From Armatimonadota bacterium (lineage in GTDB: Bacteria > Armatimonadota > Zipacnadia > Zipacnadales > FEN-943), in contig JAKORR010000131.1 in the NCBI GenBank assembly GCA_029777735.1, positions 1-7,451 on the forward strand: DNA of 7,451 nucleotides, given 5' to 3'. The notes beneath the pieces are model-generated. The model was not told the DNA's origin. It did not search any database and saw nothing but the letters and a program-made list of their open reading frames with translations. This document shows positions 1 through 6,680 of the stretch, one piece after another. A program made the position numbers and the translations under genes. Every line of letters starts with the position of its first letter. Positions within the stretch are counted from its first letter, which is position 1.

Positions 1-1
1 C

Positions 2-220
2 GCCATTTCGGGGACGCCGAGCATGCAGAGCCAGTGGTTCCCGTTTCTTCTGGCCTGGGCTGCCAAGACAGCGCTGCTCAAGTATGGCGGGCACAAGGCC
101 TACCGGCAGGCACTGCCCTTCTTCGTGGGGATGGTGGTCGGAGATCTGCTGAACGGGGCATTGTACACTCTGATTGCGTGCTTCGCTGAAGGGATGCACG
201 TCTACCCCATCAACTGGTAG
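2..220 (+). CDS. C-terminal fragment of a DUF6785/DUF6784-type polytopic membrane protein
   Basis: This frame is open to the left edge, so the gene starts outside the window and the Met at 23 is probably internal. The 72 visible residues hold two hydrophobic stretches, one around WFPFLLAWAAKTALL and one from PFFVGMVVGDLLNGALYTL to IACF. They are separated by a short basic loop with the sequence KYGGHKAYRQ, and the chain ends in YPINW. The pattern 'W-F/Y-P-F-L-L-W-K-x-L-x-YGG-x-YR-x-PFF-G-GD' is what I recall at the end of large membrane proteins labelled DUF6785 or DUF6784, which are common in Planctomycetota and Armatimonadota and have no established function. The stop is TAG. No obvious hairpin terminator follows, so readthrough into the dehydrogenase 149 bases downstream is possible. 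The family assignment is from memory of the motif and is moderately sure; membrane location is well supported. Confidence 0.7.
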   Translation, partial: AISGTPSMQSQWFPFLLAWAAKTALLKYGGHKAYRQALPFFVGMVVGDLLNGALYTLIACFAEGMHVYPINW

Positions 221-266
221 CAGGTGAGAGGTGCCGGTGAAACTGGTGTCGGGCGCTCGAAGACGA

Positions 267-272
267 TATACT
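267..272 (+). promoter_or_regulatory. Possible -10 element ahead of the dehydrogenase gene
   Basis: TATACT is a good match to a sigma-70 -10 hexamer. It lies in the 149-base gap before the dehydrogenase and would give a leader of about 90 bases. No convincing -35 hexamer sits 16-18 bases upstream (the 17-base position reads TGGTGT), so this is only a candidate. Nothing else is apparent in this gap apart from the ribosome binding site at 354-360. Confidence 0.2.
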
Positions 273-369
273 GAGGAACGGGAGCGGGGTGTTACTGAAC
301 TAGGGAAGCCTACCTCTGGGATTCTCACGCAACACGGAGCCTCTGCCGAACTCAAGGAGGAGACGGAGC

Positions 370-1347
370 ATGAGCAAACCACGCGTTTTTGTCACTCGGG
401 AAATTCCTGAGGCAGGTCTGGAGCTGCTGCGACAGAACTGCGATGTTGAGGTCTGGACAGACCTGCTTCCACCCTCCTACGAGGTAATCAAGGCGAAGGT
501 CGCCGAGTGCGAGGGATTGTTGAGTCTATTGACAGATAGGGTGGACGCGGAGCTGATGGACGCTGCGCCCAAGCTCAAGGTGATCGCCAACTACGCGGTG
601 GGCTATGACAACATAGACGTAGATGCGGCAACAGCGAGGGGGATCAAGGTAGGCAACACACCGGGGGTGCTGACTGAGGCCACTGCAGATTTCGCCTTCT
701 GCCTGATGTGCGCTGCCGCGCGGCGGATCGTGGAGGGCGTGCTCTACGCGCGGAATGGTCACTGGCACACCTGGGAGCCGCGGGGCCATCTGGGCCAGGA
801 GCTATGGGGCGCTACTATTGGCATCCTGGGCATGGGGCGCATCGGCTACGCCATGGCCTACCGGGCCCACAGAGGCTTCAACATGCGGGTGTTGTACCAC
901 GACGTTCGCGAGAACGAGCACGCCGAACAGAACCTGGGAGCCCAGCGGGTCGATTTGGACACACTGCTGTCCGAGTCAGACTATCTTTCTATCCATACCG
1001 ACCTGAATCCATCGACCGAGGGGCTGTTTGGACGCGAGGAGTTCGCCAAGATGAAGGACAGAGCGGTACTGATCAACTCGGCGCGGGGGCCAATCGTGCA
1101 GACCGAGGCGCTGTACGAGGCCTTGCGGGACCGGGTGATATGGGCAGCCGCCTTGGATGTCACCGATCCCGAACCTCTCCCGTCCGACCACCCACTGTAC
1201 ACACTGCCCAACTGTATCATCACACCACACATCGCGAGCGCGACCTATACATCGCGCAACAGGATGGCCGTGATGGCGGCAGAGAACATCCTGGCGGGCC
1301 TGCGCGGCGACACGCTCCCCACGCAAGTGAACCCCGAAGTGAAGTAA
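370..1347 (+). CDS. D-isomer-specific 2-hydroxyacid dehydrogenase, glyoxylate/hydroxypyruvate reductase (GRHPR/GyaR) type
   Basis: A 325-residue cytoplasmic oxidoreductase, the usual length for the family. It is expected to interconvert a 2-keto acid such as glyoxylate or hydroxypyruvate with the D-2-hydroxy acid using NAD(P)H. The N-terminal substrate-domain half begins PRVFVTREIP and contains VGYDNIDV (77-84). The Rossmann motif GMGRIG is at 154-159. The three family catalytic residues are visible: Arg239 in NSARG, Glu268 in DVTDPEPLP and His287 in TPHIASAT. The segment from DVTDPEPLP through the closing LAGLRGD closely resembles human GRHPR as I remember it. At the end of the second beta strand Asp178 (VLYHD) sits where NAD-preferring members carry an acidic residue; GRHPR has a Gly-Arg-type NADP site there. 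NADH use is therefore inferred. The start is set by AAGGAGG at 354-360, nine bases before ATG. Physiological substrate is not decidable; glycerate, erythronate or sugar-acid routes are alternatives. Confidence 0.93.
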   Translation: MSKPRVFVTREIPEAGLELLRQNCDVEVWTDLLPPSYEVIKAKVAECEGLLSLLTDRVDAELMDAAPKLKVIANYAVGYDNIDVDAATARGIKVGNTPGVLTEATADFAFCLMCAAARRIVEGVLYARNGHWHTWEPRGHLGQELWGATIGILGMGRIGYAMAYRAHRGFNMRVLYHDVRENEHAEQNLGAQRVDLDTLLSESDYLSIHTDLNPSTEGLFGREEFAKMKDRAVLINSARGPIVQTEALYEALRDRVIWAAALDVTDPEPLPSDHPLYTLPNCIITPHIASATYTSRNRMAVMAAENILAGLRGDTLPTQVNPEVK

Positions 1348-1372
1348 TGCTGGGAACTCGCGTGGTGAGAGG

Positions 1373-1406
1373 CCTTTTGCAGCATCTGGCCGGCACACGC
1401 AAAAGG
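1373..1406. repeat. Inverted repeat CCTTTTGC / GCAAAAGG in the convergent spacer
   Basis: Two perfect 8-base arms lie at 1373-1380 and 1399-1406, separated by 18 bases, starting 26 bases after the dehydrogenase stop. The left arm carries a T4 run and the right arm an A4 run. The structure is directly followed by the GC-rich terminator-like stem at 1409-1439, and its A-rich right arm supplies the T-rich tail for that stem on the minus strand. It could be part of a compound bidirectional terminator. Confidence 0.45.
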
Positions 1407-1408
1407 AA

Positions 1409-1443
1409 ACCCGGAGACATGGTCTATCCGCCTCCGGGTCTTT
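1409..1443. terminator. Probable bidirectional Rho-independent terminator between convergent genes
   Basis: ACCCGGAG (1409-1416) and CTCCGGGT (1432-1439) form a perfect 8-base GC-rich stem with a 15-base loop. On the plus strand it is followed by CTTTATT, which suits termination of the dehydrogenase transcript 62 bases past its stop. On the minus strand the stem is followed by TTCCTTTTG, so it can also stop transcripts arriving from the lipoprotein gene. The loop is long and the T tracts are interrupted, so strength is uncertain. Confidence 0.6.
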
Positions 1444-1544
1444 ATTCCATCTTCGGCGCCTACCATCAGAGACGCCAGTCACACCCTCCAGCCGTGCACA
1501 GGCCGCCTCTCAGAGCAATGCACAACCTCAACCTGCGACCTATA

Positions 1545-1561
1545 GTCCCGTGGCACGGGAC
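1545..1561. repeat. Perfect 17-base GC-rich dyad downstream of the lipoprotein gene
   Basis: GTCCCGTG and CACGGGAC flank a single central base, giving a perfect dyad that folds as a 7-base stem with a 3-base loop. It lies 36 bases past the stop codon of the minus-strand lipoprotein gene. No T run follows on either strand, so it is not a standard intrinsic terminator. It could protect the mRNA 3' end, assist termination or bind a protein. The rest of the 1348-1597 spacer shows no open frame with coding character. Confidence 0.4.
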
Positions 1562-1597
1562 CGGTCAGGCGAGGCATGCCACACTGGCGGCGACAAG

Positions 1598-2452
1598 CTA
1601 ATCTGGCACCAGCGTGTAGGTCATGATGGTGCCTTCACGGCCCGCCAGGTTCGACCCACAGGGGCAGGGCGCTGTGCGCGCAACCCTGCGGTGGCGCACG
1701 TGGCGGCGCGCAGGGCGAGTTCGAGTTACAGACGACGTCTTGACCCCGAGCCTGCGGAGGGCCTCGTCGGCCTGCTTCAGGCGCTCCTTCGCGACCGCCT
1801 GCTCGGCGGCCACAGCGGCCTTGAAGGCCTTCATTTCCTTGATGCCCTCTTCAATCTTAGCCTTATCGCCTGACTTCTTGCCCTGGTCGAGGAGGATCCA
1901 AGCAAGACCCCAGTGGGCAAGGCTCAGATTTGGGTCGGCCGCGAGAGCCGAGCGGAACTTAGCCTCAGCGCCAGCCAGGTCGCCCTTGGCCTTGAGGTCC
2001 ATACCCTCCTTGGCTGCTGCAAAGGGGTTCTCTGCTGGCGTCACAGGGCCCGCCGGTGCAGAAGGTCCTCCGGCAGGGGGCGCGCCAGGGGCAGCGGGAG
2101 GTCCGCCAGGGGCACTGGGAGGCCCACCAGGAGCGCCAGGAGGTCCACCGGGGGCCGCGCCTGGTGAGGTGGCAGGCGGCGGTCCGATAGGAGCTGTCCC
2201 AGGAGGCCCTGAAGGAGCGCCTGGCGGTCCGGCAGGGGCCGCGCCAGGAGCACCGGGAGCACCGGAAGGCCCACCAGGGGCACCGGAAGGCCCACCAGGG
2301 GCACCGGGAGGTCCGCCGGGAGCACCAGGAGGCCCGCCCGGAGCACTTGCGCCCGCACCTTCTTCGCTTTTCGCCCCTCCCAGGCAGCCGCCCATCAGCG
2401 CAACCACGAATACAGCGGTCACCACTATTGCAGTGAGCTGCCAGAGCCGCAT
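1598..2452 (-). CDS. Predicted lipoprotein with Gly/Pro/Ala heptapeptide repeats and a TPR-like domain
   Basis: A 284-residue protein of no named family. Residues 1-22 form a lipoprotein signal peptide (MRLWQLTAIV then a hydrophobic core) ending in the lipobox LMGGC, with Cys23 as the lipidation site. Residues 35-138 are a low-complexity Gly/Pro/Ala/Ser linker built on the heptad GAPGGPP. This is not the strict Gly-X-Y triplet of collagen, so a triple helix is unlikely. Residues 143-207 look like TPR helices: AAAKEGMDLKAKGDLAGAEA, then FRSALAADPNLSLAHWGLAW, then a long charged helix to about 238. The last 45 residues are Arg/His-rich and end with a CPC motif (263-265) and TYTLVPD. The start at 2452 is chosen because GGGAGGAG lies 10 bases upstream; a start at 2485 would lie upstream of that site and bury the signal peptide. 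Its own promoter lies at 2502-2530. Likely a surface-anchored scaffold or adaptor presenting a TPR module; partner unknown. Confidence 0.85.
   Translation of the reverse strand: MRLWQLTAIVVTAVFVVALMGGCLGGAKSEEGAGASAPGGPPGAPGGPPGAPGGPSGAPGGPSGAPGAPGAAPAGPPGAPSGPPGTAPIGPPPATSPGAAPGGPPGAPGGPPSAPGGPPAAPGAPPAGGPSAPAGPVTPAENPFAAAKEGMDLKAKGDLAGAEAKFRSALAADPNLSLAHWGLAWILLDQGKKSGDKAKIEEGIKEMKAFKAAVAAEQAVAKERLKQADEALRRLGVKTSSVTRTRPARRHVRHRRVARTAPCPCGSNLAGREGTIMTYTLVPD
2039..2350 (-). repeat. Imperfect 21-base tandem repeats encoding GAPGGPP heptads
   Basis: The repeat lies within the lipoprotein gene. Two exact adjacent copies of a 21-base unit are at 2264-2284 and 2285-2305 (GGAAGGCCCACCAGGGGCAC plus C), followed by diverged copies at 2306-2326 and 2327-2347. 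Related diverged units recur around 2095-2160. In protein terms there are two repeat blocks, about residues 38-67 and 98-126, with a more irregular Pro/Ala stretch between them. Exact copies suggest recent slippage or unequal recombination, so length may vary between strains. Confidence 0.85.
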
Positions 2453-2462
2453 AGGCTCATCA

Positions 2463-2470
2463 CTCCTCCC
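2463..2470 (-). promoter_or_regulatory. Ribosome binding site that fixes the lipoprotein start
   Basis: On the minus strand GGGAGGAG ends 10 bases before the ATG at 2452. An in-frame ATG at 2485 lies upstream of this site and has no comparable sequence ahead of it, so the shorter product with a proper signal peptide is preferred. Confidence 0.75.
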
Positions 2471-2501
2471 TAATATGCGATCCATCGTGAAGACTCACGA
2501 C

Positions 2502-2530
2502 ACTATAGGTTGACAGAAGGTTCCCGTCAA
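2502..2530 (-). promoter_or_regulatory. Near-consensus sigma-70 promoter for the lipoprotein gene
   Basis: Read on the minus strand, TTGACG (2525-2530) is separated by exactly 17 bases from TATAGT (2502-2507). Both hexamers match the consensus at five of six positions and the spacing is optimal. Transcription would begin near 2495, giving a leader of roughly 43 bases before the ATG at 2452. It lies in the 134-base gap after the large glycosidase-like gene, so the lipoprotein can be expressed independently of it. I see no clear hairpin terminator for the upstream gene in this gap, so some readthrough could add to it. Confidence 0.7.
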
Positions 2531-2531
2531 C
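2509..2531. promoter_or_regulatory. Operator-like inverted repeat across the lipoprotein promoter spacer
   Basis: GTTGAC (2509-2514) and GTCAAC (2526-2531) are perfect 6-base arms 11 bases apart. A nearly co-centred smaller palindrome, GAAGGTTC (2516-2523), sits between them. The 23-base dyad covers the -35 hexamer and nearly all of the spacer, the position expected for a repressor or MerR-like regulator. Part of the symmetry comes from the -35 hexamer itself having a reverse match, so chance is not excluded. No regulator gene is visible nearby. Confidence 0.4.
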
Positions 2532-2586
2532 GTTGCCGGCAGTATCCATGCCACGGTGTTGGAGGCAGAGTCAGCCAGGCCACCTC

Positions 2587-5500
2587 TCAGTGCGCGCGAG
2601 AGACCTCTATTCGCGCTTCACTTGTGAGGCCACTCAGGGGCATCTGCACCCGCAAGCGATAGACACCAGACGGAGCGTTCAGTGGCACCGCCCAGCGTAT
2701 CTCTCCTGTACCATTTCGCAAGGCGCGTGGCCCTGAGAGCGCGGTGATGGGGCTGCCGTCGGGCGCAAGGAGACTAACATGTAGCAGGGCCACGCCGCCC
2801 CCCGCGTCGCAGCTGATCTCGAAGAGTGCTTCCTCCCCGCGCCCGACAGGCCGCGACGGTCCACCAGCAGTAAGGCGCGTGGCCCGAGCAGCCGTCAGCA
2901 CGAAGATGGCACTTTCACGTCCGCCGAGGGCCACGGGGAAGGTCAAGGACGAACCCTCACGTCGGACCGTGATGGACTCGCCCCGCAGGTTGCCGGACCC
3001 GTCCACCACAGCTCGTACCGCGTAGCCCAAGGGGAAGCTCAGACCGCGCACCCTCACGACGCCATGATTGGCCTCTGCCGCGTGGTTGACGACGGTGATG
3101 AGCGCGACGCCATCCGCAACGCGCAGCCCTGCCTCCATCTGGCCAGTCTCGTCGTGGACCGACACGTAAGGCTTGAGACCAGCAGCACCGAGGGCTGCTC
3201 GTAGCGAACCACGCAACTCGCAGGCCTCGGCGTTCCTACTCGCCTCTACAGCCTCCTTGTATGCTGCGTTGAAACCCGACGGCAGCCAGAGGATCCTGCC
3301 GCGTCCACAAGAGAGACTCTGCCAGGCGGCGAGGGCCTCCGGTGCGCCAAGCGCGGCGCGAAGGTCAACCGGGCGGCCTTGCTCATCGGTCTGAGGCCAC
3401 TGATCCAGCGCCAACACACCGCCGCGTTTGACCCAATTAGCGAGAGGGCCTATCACCCGCGAGTCGAGGAGGCGGACCTTGCTCAGGAGGAGGCCACCAC
3501 GATAGTCCACGCGGCCCGAACGAGCCACTGGCTCCTCCAGCAGTAGGTCTCCTTCACCAAAGGCCTGTTGCACCGCGGCGAAGAGGTAGCTAGGTAAAGC
3601 GTAGCCGTCGTCAACAGCCTGTTGGGCCGTCGGGAAGTAGAGCGCGACAGCAGCCGAGGGGCGCGAAGTGGCGGCCAAGAGCGGCCCGAGCGAGCGCATC
3701 AGCCTTAGGTTGCGGCCCAGGTGATCCCAGCGCTCCGGCCGTGCGTCGCAGCCGGTGGCGAAAGCTCGGTGGATGAAGCTGTTGAGATAGTCGGCGCCTT
3801 GAGCTACTGCCGTCCAGGCGCACTCGGATGATGCCTCCTTCGGGTTCTGCTGGAAGGGCCAGTTACGCTCGTCGATCTCCACATAGAAGCCCCAGGGGAG
3901 GCGGTGCTGCCGCGCCACGGCTCGCATGAAAGCGAAGCAGGGCCAGGCAGTCAGCATGCGGATTCGCTGGGAGGACGGGTAGAAGTACGGATATACATCG
4001 AAGTCAACACGGTGGCATCCCTCTGACCAGTCCAGAGCGTCTTCCTGGGAGCTCAGCGGCCTGCCGAAACCCAACCCGGGCGACATGTAGGTTAGGAGCA
4101 AATCGAAGGGGCGATCTGTGGCGACGCCGCCCGGGCGAGAAGGCGGCGTCGTGTCCGTCTCTTCCACCAGTTTACGGCCAAGCTTATATCCGCGCTGCAC
4201 ATAGTGCCCCACGAAGTCCACCAGTGCCCAGCGCAAATACGAGTCCTCAGGCAGGGCGTCGAGAGGCGGCAAATCGACACTGTAGCGTTCGCGGAACTCC
4301 TGGCGGCAGAACTCGCAGCCGTCAATGTTCTTGAGGTTTGCCACCGGCTCGTCAGTGACCTTGGCAGAGATGAGACGCGGCACGCGGCGGCAGATGTCGA
4401 TGAGTGGCGTCAACTGCTCTTGCAGCGCGGCAGGATACTCCGGCGCGAACACGCAGGGCTTAGTCGGCGCCTCTCGGCCCATGAGCTGGAAGCTGCTGTA
4501 CTCATACATCGTCGCCATGCCCAGGCGTTGGGCCTCAGTCTCCACGAAGCCCCGTAGGTAGAGACGTGCCGTCAGGTCCGCGGAGCGGAAGCCTGAGAGA
4601 CCCGGGATGGCCGCCACGTTGAAGCCGTGCTCCCAGGCGTCCCTGACCCAGGCGCGAAGTAGTCCCTCGTCCATGCAGTGCCCGCCGGACCCCTCCTCCA
4701 GGAAGGAGGCAATCGGAAAGAAGTCACCCAAACCAGGAAGCGCGTCGACCACGGTAAGGGGGGACTCCACAGCAGCCACAACGGTGCTGTTCGCATCAAG
4801 TACCTCGGCACAGAGCCAGTAGTCACCCGGGAGCAAATTGGGAACCTGGAAGGACAGAGGGTGCCCAGAGAATAAGGGCTGTTCGCCAAGGCCTAGCAAG
4901 AGGCTGAGAGGGCGCCGAGGCTCCGCGAGGCCCAGCCGCACGCGCCAACCCTTGACCTCGGGCGGCGGTGTGTCCTCGGCCGCGGGCGTCACGGCCACAG
5001 TGAACTCCGCCATCTGCCCCGGCGCGAAGCAGTTCTTGTGGCGAGTCCACTTGATCGTCGACATGAGCTTCGGGCGCACAGGGACATCCAGAGCAACGGT
5101 GTCCCGGACCTCGCCGTCACGCTCCAGGACGGCTGTAAGGCGCAGCTTGCCCTCGCGCAAGCCCTCGGGAAGCTGTAAATGGAAGCGTCCGTCAGACTGC
5201 TCGACGACCTTGCCCAGGACCGGGGGGGTATCAGCGCTCTCCGGCGAATCCACGACCTCGGCGCTGACGGAGAGCCTGCAGGGCGCCCCGGCCCCCTCGC
5301 CGAGCGCCTCGATGAGTAGCTCCTCGCCCCTGCGGGGGGTGAGGTTGCTCACGCTTACGACGTGTGTCCAGGTCTCTGGGAGTGTGTCCGTTGCCCAGCG
5401 CAGGAGACGCTCCTTCCAAGCCTGCGCGCCCGGGCCGGTGAAGAAGTCCGGCGAAGACTCTCCGTCGCACCAGGTGGTTACGACGGTGGCCCTGCCACGC

Positions 5501-6654
5501 CGGAAGGGCCAAGTCACAACCAGGGGTTGATCCCCGGCACGGAGCACAACCTGGGCGCTTTCGCACGGTTCGACGGGGTTCACGTGACGCACAGGCCCCA
5601 GGGAGGCTAGGGGCACACAGGTCGCCAAGGGATGTGCTTTGGCGCCTTCTGCTACAGATGGGACAAGGGGCCCCTTGGGCGCCACCGTTCCCTCGCGGAT
5701 CTCCACGGGCAGAACGGCGAAGAGGGGCGATTCTGGGCGCTTGGAAGCGTCAAGAGTGTTGGGTCCGCCAAACCAGAGCACGTGAGCGCCCGAAGCCACG
5801 GCGTCAGCGAGAGCACACGCCTGGTCCCAGGTGAGGACGAAGGGATCGACATCGACGAAGACGATGAGGTCACAGCGTAGGAGGTCCTCAGCCGTGACCG
5901 GCCTCCACCAGAGCGGCAGGTGGAGACCCTTGAAGAGAACCTCCTCGACCTGGGCCTTTGGGAGAGCAGCGCTGAAGGCCTCGCGCAGTCGGTAGAAGCC
6001 CGCGGAGGCATGGCGCGCGTAGAGCACGCGAAGGACCCCGTCGTCGGGTCGCTGCCTGACCCGTGGCGTGTAGGGGGCGGGCGCAAGGCTCGTCTCAATC
6101 TGCACGCCGCTGAGCAAAAAGCGAAAGGACGAGTTGCGGTCGTCCACATCGTCGAGCCGGAAGGTGAGCCACTTAACGGTGTCAAGTATCCAACCCCAGA
6201 CGTTGCGGCCCTGTGATAGATCCAGAGGAAGGTCTACAGGGACCCACTTGCCAACCTCCAGCGGCCGCGCGGGGTACAGGTCGAGGTCGACGAACATGGT
6301 TTCGCTGGTGCGCAGACGCACGCGCAGGCTCTCGAAGGGCACAGAATCACAGCCGTCTAAGCGATACCAGAACCTAACCGAGCGAACGTCTGAGGCGCGC
6401 ACGAGCTGAGGCAGAGTTTTGGTGAGGAAGACAACTTCGCTCTTGCCCGCGTCGGAGAAGCCTGCAGGGACGGCGAGGCAGCGCCCACGCTCCGGGTCGC
6501 TGACGATCTCGAGACCCGTGGCGCCGAAGCCACCTCGGTAGTATTCGGGTGTGCCCGCTATCTCCCAGCCGACGAGCTCGTCGCCACTGAAATCGTCCAC
6601 GACCAACGTGCCCTGCCAGAGGAATGAAGCGACCAGTAACTCGAGGCCTAGCAA
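2587..6654 (-). CDS. Giant multidomain exported GH-A-clan-like glycosidase (GH42-like barrel)
   Basis: A 1355-residue protein, probably secreted or periplasmic. Residues 1-15 are hydrophobic but lack the usual Lys/Arg, so the signal peptide is weak. Residues 18-188 look like a jelly-roll module (VVDDFSGDELVGW, aromatic-rich strands). Residues 208-425 resemble a class I glutamine-amidotransferase-like fold (LRVLYARHASAGF, CDLIVFVDVDPF, SGAHVLWFGGP) with no evident catalytic triad. Residues 435-640 read as beta-sandwich domains. Residues 640-990 look like a (beta/alpha)8 barrel. Glu769 (KVTDEP) sits where the acid/base after strand 4 is expected and Glu926 (WGFYVEIDE) where the nucleophile after strand 7 is expected. 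The CEFC pair (780/783) and DVYPYFYP (886-893) recall motifs in GH42-like proteins. Residues 1000-1130 resemble the GH42 trimerisation/amidotransferase-like domain, followed by a beta domain (1170-1258) and an Ig/macroglobulin-like domain (1262-1352). Substrate unknown, perhaps a galactose-containing or plant/algal glycan. Exact GH family is unassigned. Confidence 0.85.
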   Translation of the reverse strand: MLGLELLVASFLWQGTLVVDDFSGDELVGWEIAGTPEYYRGGFGATGLEIVSDPERGRCLAVPAGFSDAGKSEVVFLTKTLPQLVRASDVRSVRFWYRLDGCDSVPFESLRVRLRTSETMFVDLDLYPARPLEVGKWVPVDLPLDLSQGRNVWGWILDTVKWLTFRLDDVDDRNSSFRFLLSGVQIETSLAPAPYTPRVRQRPDDGVLRVLYARHASAGFYRLREAFSAALPKAQVEEVLFKGLHLPLWWRPVTAEDLLRCDLIVFVDVDPFVLTWDQACALADAVASGAHVLWFGGPNTLDASKRPESPLFAVLPVEIREGTVAPKGPLVPSVAEGAKAHPLATCVPLASLGPVRHVNPVEPCESAQVVLRAGDQPLVVTWPFRRGRATVVTTWCDGESSPDFFTGPGAQAWKERLLRWATDTLPETWTHVVSVSNLTPRRGEELLIEALGEGAGAPCRLSVSAEVVDSPESADTPPVLGKVVEQSDGRFHLQLPEGLREGKLRLTAVLERDGEVRDTVALDVPVRPKLMSTIKWTRHKNCFAPGQMAEFTVAVTPAAEDTPPPEVKGWRVRLGLAEPRRPLSLLLGLGEQPLFSGHPLSFQVPNLLPGDYWLCAEVLDANSTVVAAVESPLTVVDALPGLGDFFPIASFLEEGSGGHCMDEGLLRAWVRDAWEHGFNVAAIPGLSGFRSADLTARLYLRGFVETEAQRLGMATMYEYSSFQLMGREAPTKPCVFAPEYPAALQEQLTPLIDICRRVPRLISAKVTDEPVANLKNIDGCEFCRQEFRERYSVDLPPLDALPEDSYLRWALVDFVGHYVQRGYKLGRKLVEETDTTPPSRPGGVATDRPFDLLLTYMSPGLGFGRPLSSQEDALDWSEGCHRVDFDVYPYFYPSSQRIRMLTAWPCFAFMRAVARQHRLPWGFYVEIDERNWPFQQNPKEASSECAWTAVAQGADYLNSFIHRAFATGCDARPERWDHLGRNLRLMRSLGPLLAATSRPSAAVALYFPTAQQAVDDGYALPSYLFAAVQQAFGEGDLLLEEPVARSGRVDYRGGLLLSKVRLLDSRVIGPLANWVKRGGVLALDQWPQTDEQGRPVDLRAALGAPEALAAWQSLSCGRGRILWLPSGFNAAYKEAVEASRNAEACELRGSLRAALGAAGLKPYVSVHDETGQMEAGLRVADGVALITVVNHAAEANHGVVRVRGLSFPLGYAVRAVVDGSGNLRGESITVRREGSSLTFPVALGGRESAIFVLTAARATRLTAGGPSRPVGRGEEALFEISCDAGGGVALLHVSLLAPDGSPITALSGPRALRNGTGEIRWAVPLNAPSGVYRLRVQMPLSGLTSEARIEVSRAH

Positions 6655-6657
6655 GGC

Positions 6658-6667
6658 CCTCCCTCCC
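6658..6667 (-). promoter_or_regulatory. Ribosome binding site supporting a TTG start
   Basis: GGGAGGGAGG on the minus strand lies 3 bases (full run) or 7 bases (core GGGAGG at 6662-6667) before TTG at 6654. An in-frame TAG at 6691-6693 closes the frame upstream, and no ATG or GTG occurs between it and the TTG. The first in-frame ATG is codon 120, inside the first domain. TTG is therefore the best supported start. Confidence 0.65.
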
Positions 6668-6680
6668 GATTGCCAAGTGT

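Noticed and set aside
708..1601. 297-codon plus-strand frame overlapping the dehydrogenase
   Set aside because: It is an out-of-frame reading of a clearly conserved dehydrogenase, rich in Arg/Gly/His as expected of shadow frames, and it crosses the terminator region.
2039..2350. Collagen-like triple-helix domain
   Set aside because: The repeat period is seven residues with Gly-Gly pairs, which breaks the Gly-X-Y register required for a collagen helix.
1623..2513. 296-codon plus-strand frame opposite the lipoprotein, also Gly/Pro-rich
   Set aside because: GGN-CCN repeats read as Gly/Pro on both strands, so the frame is a mirror of the lipoprotein repeat. It has no signal peptide, no good ribosome binding site and no recognisable domain; the minus frame has all the gene signals.
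4838..5530. 230-codon plus-strand frame inside the large gene
   Set aside because: Its Ser/Arg/Pro-rich low-complexity composition is typical of antisense reading of G+C-rich coding DNA; no ribosome binding site or domain.
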